A stretch of 64,000 bases of DNA, taken from Ruania albidiflava DSM 18029 (GTDB lineage: Bacteria; Actinomycetota; Actinomycetes; Actinomycetales; Beutenbergiaceae). The notes under the pieces were generated by a model. That model worked only from the letters and a program-made list of their open reading frames with translations, searched no databases and had not been told where the DNA came from. Below, in pieces: positions 61,144 to 64,000 of the stretch. The position numbers were made by a program, and so were the translations under genes. The first letter of the stretch is position 1, and each line of letters starts with the position of its first letter. Location: contig NZ_ATWL01000007.1 of the NCBI RefSeq assembly GCF_000421225.1, positions 147,566-211,565 of the forward strand, read 5' to 3'.

Positions 61144-61575
61144 GTGGCAGCGACCACGAACGCCGCGGGCAACAGCGCAGGCGTCCGTTTCGGAGTGAAG
61201 GCTGGGCAGGTCGTCCAGGAGTTCGGCTACGACGACGATGTCGACTCGGGCCTGCGTAGCGAGCTGGAGGAGGCCACAGGCACCGAGCTCGTGGACGAGG
61301 AGTACGACGACGTCACCGACATGGCGCTGGTGTGGTGGCGTGAGGACGACGGTGACACCCACGACCTGACCGACCTGCTGGTGGACACGCTGACGACCCT
61401 GGAGGACGAGGGGCTCGTGTGGGTGCTCACCCCGAAGGCCGGCCGGCAGGGGCACGTGGGTGCACCAGAGGTGGACGAGGCCGCCCGCACCGCCGGGCTG
61501 CACAGCACCAGCACCATCTCCGCCTCCGAGCACTGGAGCGGCTTCCGGCTCACCTCGCGTGGTCGCGGTCGGTGA
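61144..61575 (+). CDS. DUF3052 family protein
   Basis: The 143-residue protein reads RFGVKAGQVVQEFGYDDDVDSGLR, then LVDEEYDDVTDMALVWWREDDGDTHDLTDLLVD, and ends ISASEHWSGFRLTSRG, the full DUF3052 pattern. Members are small acidic actinobacterial proteins of unknown function, very often beside aceE. The GTG at 61144 follows GAGAGGACACAC. The stop overlaps the start of the peroxiredoxin gene (GTGA). Confidence 0.88.
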   Translation: MAATTNAAGNSAGVRFGVKAGQVVQEFGYDDDVDSGLRSELEEATGTELVDEEYDDVTDMALVWWREDDGDTHDLTDLLVDTLTTLEDEGLVWVLTPKAGRQGHVGAPEVDEAARTAGLHSTSTISASEHWSGFRLTSRGRGR

Positions 61576-62060
61576 ACGACGGCGAAGCCTCACCTTCTGC
61601 AGGAGAGGTCGCCCCGGGTTTTGCCGCACCGGACGTGCACGGCGCGAGGCTCTCGCTGGCTGGCCTGCACGGTCGGCCGGTGCTGCTGGTGTTCGTACCG
61701 TTCGCGTTCACCCCGGTGTGCACCGATGAGGCGGCGGCGCTGCAGCAGGCCTGGCCGCGCTGGCGGCAGCAGGGTGTGCGGGTGGTGATGGTCGCCTGCG
61801 ACGCGGTGCCCACGCTGCGTCGTTGGGTCGAGGAGCACGGGGTCGACTTCGACGTGCTCTCCGACTTCTGGCCGCATGGCCGCATCGCGCGCGCTTATGG
61901 CGCATTCTCCGAACGCGACGGCGCCGCTGACCGGATCAGTGTGCTGGTCGATGCCGACGGGCTGGTCCGCTGGCGCACCAGCGCGCCGCGCGGCACGGCT
62001 CGCCCAGTGGCCGACTACGAGGCGGCGATCGCGGGTCTGCTCGGGGGAGTGACGCGGTGA
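61572..62060 (+). CDS. Peroxiredoxin (AhpE/Bcp-like)
   Basis: The 162-residue protein has the thioredoxin fold with FVPFAFTPVCTDE, where the Cys is the peroxidatic residue, preceded by the conserved Pro and Thr. No second, resolving Cys is seen at the Bcp position, so it is a one-Cys AhpE-like enzyme that reduces peroxides with the help of an external thiol such as mycothiol. The GTG start overlaps the DUF3052 stop, and its stop overlaps the next gene, giving three coupled genes. Confidence 0.88.
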   Translation: MNDGEASPSAGEVAPGFAAPDVHGARLSLAGLHGRPVLLVFVPFAFTPVCTDEAAALQQAWPRWRQQGVRVVMVACDAVPTLRRWVEEHGVDFDVLSDFWPHGRIARAYGAFSERDGAADRISVLVDADGLVRWRTSAPRGTARPVADYEAAIAGLLGGVTR

Positions 62061-62839
62061 CCTTGCAGCTGCCCAACGGACCGTTGGCCATCGCGCACCG
62101 CGGCGGTGCCGGGCTGCCCGCGAACGAAGGGATCGAGAACTCACTGCGGGCGGTGGCCCACGCCGCTGAGCTCGGTTACTGGTACATCGAGACCGACGTG
62201 CAGGCGAGTGCCGACGGTGAGGCGTTCGTTCTCCATGATGCCGACCTGGACCGGGTGGCCGGCCGGGACGTGGCCGTCGGTGATCTCACCGCGGCCGACG
62301 TGCGAGCGATCACCCTCAGTGGCGGGGAGTCGATCCCGACCTTGGCTGAGCTGCTCGAGGAGTTCCCGGCGCTGCGCTTCAACATCGACCTGAAGTCCGA
62401 CGCAGTGGTCGCACCAGCACTTCGTGTGCTGCGCGCAACGGGTGCGACCGAGCGGGTGGTGCTGGCTGCGTTCAGCCACCGACGTCTGGTGCGGGTGCGC
62501 CGGCTGCTGCCCGGAGTGGCCACGTCTGCCTCGCCGGCGGAGATCGCGGCGCTGCGGTTCGGCCGGCTGCCGCTGGCGGCACGCGCCGGGGCGGTGGCCT
62601 TCCAGGTGCCGATCCACACCACGGTCCGGGGGCGGAGGGTGCGGATCGTCACTGACTCCTTTATTGCCCGCGCGCACGCGCGGGGCCAGCAGGTGCATGT
62701 GTGGACGATCGATGACGCGGACACGATGCGCACGCTGTTCGCTCAGGGGGTCGACGGCATCGTGGCCGACCGGATCGACGTGCTGCGGGACGTCCTCGCC
62801 GAGCGGGATCAGTGGCCCGCCCCCGGGCAGTGGCACTGA
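62057..62839 (+). CDS. Glycerophosphodiester phosphodiesterase
   Basis: The 260-residue TIM-barrel enzyme has AHRGG at the start, ENS, the metal pair in YIETDVQ and LHDADLDRVAGRD, and the C-terminal VHVWTIDDADTMRTLFAQGVDGIVADRID. It hydrolyses deacylated phospholipids to glycerol-3-phosphate and an alcohol. There is no signal peptide, so it is cytoplasmic. The GTG overlaps the peroxiredoxin stop (GTGA). The tRNA-Val gene follows after 55 nt. Confidence 0.9.
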   Translation: MTLQLPNGPLAIAHRGGAGLPANEGIENSLRAVAHAAELGYWYIETDVQASADGEAFVLHDADLDRVAGRDVAVGDLTAADVRAITLSGGESIPTLAELLEEFPALRFNIDLKSDAVVAPALRVLRATGATERVVLAAFSHRRLVRVRRLLPGVATSASPAEIAALRFGRLPLAARAGAVAFQVPIHTTVRGRRVRIVTDSFIARAHARGQQVHVWTIDDADTMRTLFAQGVDGIVADRIDVLRDVLAERDQWPAPGQWH

Positions 62840-62894
62840 CGGGCCGGACCGAGGTCGCGAGCGTCTGTGGGATTGGTAGGCTTACCCTCCGCCA

Positions 62895-62968
62895 GGGCCT
62901 ATAGCTCAGTTGGTTAGAGCGTCGCGTTTACACCGCGGATGTCGGGGGTTCGAGTCCCTCTGGGCCCA
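62895..62968 (+). tRNA. tRNA-Val (TAC)
   Basis: The 74-nt cloverleaf has acceptor GGGCCTA pairing with TGGGCCC (one G-T pair) and discriminator A, and D-arm GCTC-AGTTGGTTA-GAGC. The anticodon loop TTTACAC has anticodon TAC, and the T-arm carries TTCGAGT. No CCA is encoded; the next bases are CG. A serine recombinase gene on the other strand ends inside it. Confidence 0.93.
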
Positions 62969-64000
62969 CGTAAAGTTGAACGTTCGAACCTTGCCCCGCT
63001 TGATCGCGGGGCAAGGTTCTTTCGTTGTGCGGCCTGGTCGCGGCGAGGATGGCGGCGATGGCCTGCTTCGGTTCGAGGGCTGCGTGGTCGTCGTCATCGA
63101 TGGTGATGCGGTCGAACAGTGCCCGGTTGAGCATCCGGCGTTCGGCGGGTTCGGCCTTGGTATAGACGTCGCCGATGTCGGTGAGGAGTCCGAGGATCGC
63201 GTCGAGTCCGATCGTGGCCTTGTCGTAGGTCGTCTCCAACGTGTCGAGCCGGCTCGTGATCGCTTGTAGGCTCGCGCGGATGCGGTCCTGTTCGGTCTTG
63301 AGCAGGTCGAGCGGGATCGCGTCGGCGTAGTGGGCTTGGAGGAGCTTGACCTGTTCGGCTTCGAGTTTGGCCTTCTGCTCGGCGAGCAGCTTCTGCTCGT
63401 CGCTGGTCGACTCGGCGAGCGTGTCGAAAACCTGCCCCAGCACCGCCTTGATCCGCGCCGCTTCGTCCTCGGTGACGGAGATCTGCTGGTAGGCGCGTTC
63501 GATGGACTGTTCGACGCGGTGGACGAGGGCGGCGGTGCGCTGGCAGTCGTTGCTCTTGAACCGTCGGCCGGTGCAGGTGAAGTAGTCGTAGGCGACGCCC
63601 TGGTGGTTGCGGGGCCGTTCGAACATGAGCCGCTTCCCGCAGGCGCAGTAGATCGAGCCTTTGAGGTAGTGGTCGTACTTCTGCGGCTTGTCGCCCACGA
63701 CGTGGTTCTGGGTGAGGATCGTCTGCACCTGCTCGAACGTCTCCGGGCTCACGAGCGGTTCATGGGTGCCGGGGTAGGTGACCTCGCGGAAGGTGACGAT
63801 TCCCTGGTAGTAGGGGTTGGTGAGGATCTTGTGCAGGCCGGTCGTCGTGACCGGCTTCGCGGGGAACGTCGGCGTCGGCCTCGTGGTCAGGCCCCGTGTT
63901 TCCAGCTCGCGGGCGAGCTTCGAGAGTGACCAGTCGCCGGTGGCGTAGGCGGTGAACGCGAACCGCACGAGCTCGGCCCGGTCGGGGTCGAGCTGCACGT
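62928..64000 (-). CDS. Large serine recombinase (integrase), N-terminus outside the window
   Basis: The frame is open to the right edge, so the catalytic resolvase domain is missing. Visible in order are the recombinase domain (SLSKLARELETRGL, TTTGLHKILTNPYYQGIVTF), a zinc-ribbon region (YCACGKRLMFERP...TGRRFKSNDCQR) with Cys ligands, and a long coiled coil (QKLLAEQKAKLEAEQVKLLQ) typical of phage-type large serine integrases. The final residues (VGPEGLEPPTSAV and stop TAA) are translated from the antisense strand of tRNA-Val, so the native C-terminus may be altered by integration. It probably belongs to an integrative element extending beyond the window. Confidence 0.85.
   Translation of the reverse strand, partial: VQLDPDRAELVRFAFTAYATGDWSLSKLARELETRGLTTRPTPTFPAKPVTTTGLHKILTNPYYQGIVTFREVTYPGTHEPLVSPETFEQVQTILTQNHVVGDKPQKYDHYLKGSIYCACGKRLMFERPRNHQGVAYDYFTCTGRRFKSNDCQRTAALVHRVEQSIERAYQQISVTEDEAARIKAVLGQVFDTLAESTSDEQKLLAEQKAKLEAEQVKLLQAHYADAIPLDLLKTEQDRIRASLQAITSRLDTLETTYDKATIGLDAILGLLTDIGDVYTKAEPAERRMLNRALFDRITIDDDDHAALEPKQAIAAILAATRPHNERTLPRDQAGQGSNVQLYVGPEGLEPPTSAV
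62986..63019. terminator. Terminator downstream of tRNA-Val
   Basis: GAACCTTGCCCCGC (62986-62999) and GCGGGGCAAGGTTC (63006-63019) form a perfect 14-bp stem with a 6-nt loop, followed by TTTCGTTG. It terminates tRNA-Val transcription. It also lies inside the 3' part of the recombinase frame. Confidence 0.75.

Noticed and set aside
62928..62970. VGPEGLEPPTSAV as a genuine protein motif
   Set aside because: This peptide is the translation of the antisense strand of a tRNA gene and is a known source of false similarity. It shows the overlap, not a domain.
62976..62991. LexA/SOS box in GTTGAACGTTCGAAC
   Set aside because: The actinobacterial box needs GAAC-N4-GTTC; here GAAC and GTTC abut, so spacing is wrong.

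Overview
The window is high-GC actinobacterial chromosome, most likely from the order Micrococcales. The signs are strong GC bias at third codon positions, frequent GTG starts, many leaderless promoters, an MshA-type glycosyltransferase, DUF3145/DUF3052/DUF4235 proteins, a FasR-fabD-fabH-acpP-fabF cluster beside a homodimeric-type aceE, and an LSATG-type sortase signal. Species cannot be named from sequence alone. The gene at base 1 is cut at its 5' end, and the recombinase at the right edge is cut at its N-terminus.

Layout. 1-4.8 kb: a catalytically degenerate transglutaminase-like membrane protein, a YbaB-like protein, a LarA-type (nickel-pincer racemase family) protein and an FHA membrane protein. 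4.8-6.7 kb: leuA with a leucine-rich leader peptide and hairpin. 7-11.4 kb: an MFS transporter, a lower-GC patch with a small membrane ORF, recO-uppS and a DedA protein. 11.5-14.6 kb: a translationally coupled znuA-znuC-znuB-zur operon reading leftward, with a Zur-like box over its promoter and start codon. 14.8-20.4 kb: glyS, a frameshifted yibE/F gene, mshA, remnants of a VapBC toxin-antitoxin pair, and dusB. 20.4-33.5 kb: a maltodextrin/starch locus with a LacI-type regulator, malEFG, a very large cell-wall-anchored amylopullulanase (frameshifted) and an intracellular GH13 alpha-glucosidase. 33.6-43.9 kb: dgt, dnaG, a low-complexity DUF4352-like membrane protein, tRNA-Met, tRNA-Asn, YihY, a haem-oxygenase-like/CDGSH pair and a Tat-exported PGRP amidase. 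44-51.8 kb: icmF, a GH51 arabinofuranosidase, a second DUF4352-like protein, def and DUF3145. 52-57 kb: the type II fatty acid synthase operon and its regulator FasR. 57.2-62.8 kb: aceE, DUF3052, peroxiredoxin and GDPD genes. 62.9-64 kb: tRNA-Val directly followed by a large serine recombinase in antisense, which looks like the left boundary of an integrative element.

How it fits together. Extracellular starch and pullulan would be cut by the wall-bound amylopullulanase, imported by MalEFG (no ATPase gene is present here) and hydrolysed by the GH13 glucosidase under LacI-type control. AceE makes acetyl-CoA for the FabD/FabH/AcpP/FabF system. I find the same 19-bp motif (TTTGT-N9-ACAAA) upstream of both fasR and fabD. 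Nine start codons sit 6-7 nt downstream of a -10-like hexamer, so leaderless transcription seems common.

The most unusual features are: a family of dispersed elements of exactly 62 bp bounded by TCGCGAACGC/GCGTTCGCGA; long palindromes in nearly every sizeable convergent intergenic gap; a leaderless leu leader peptide; two single-base frameshifts in otherwise intact genes; and a serine recombinase whose last codons and stop lie inside the host tRNA-Val gene.
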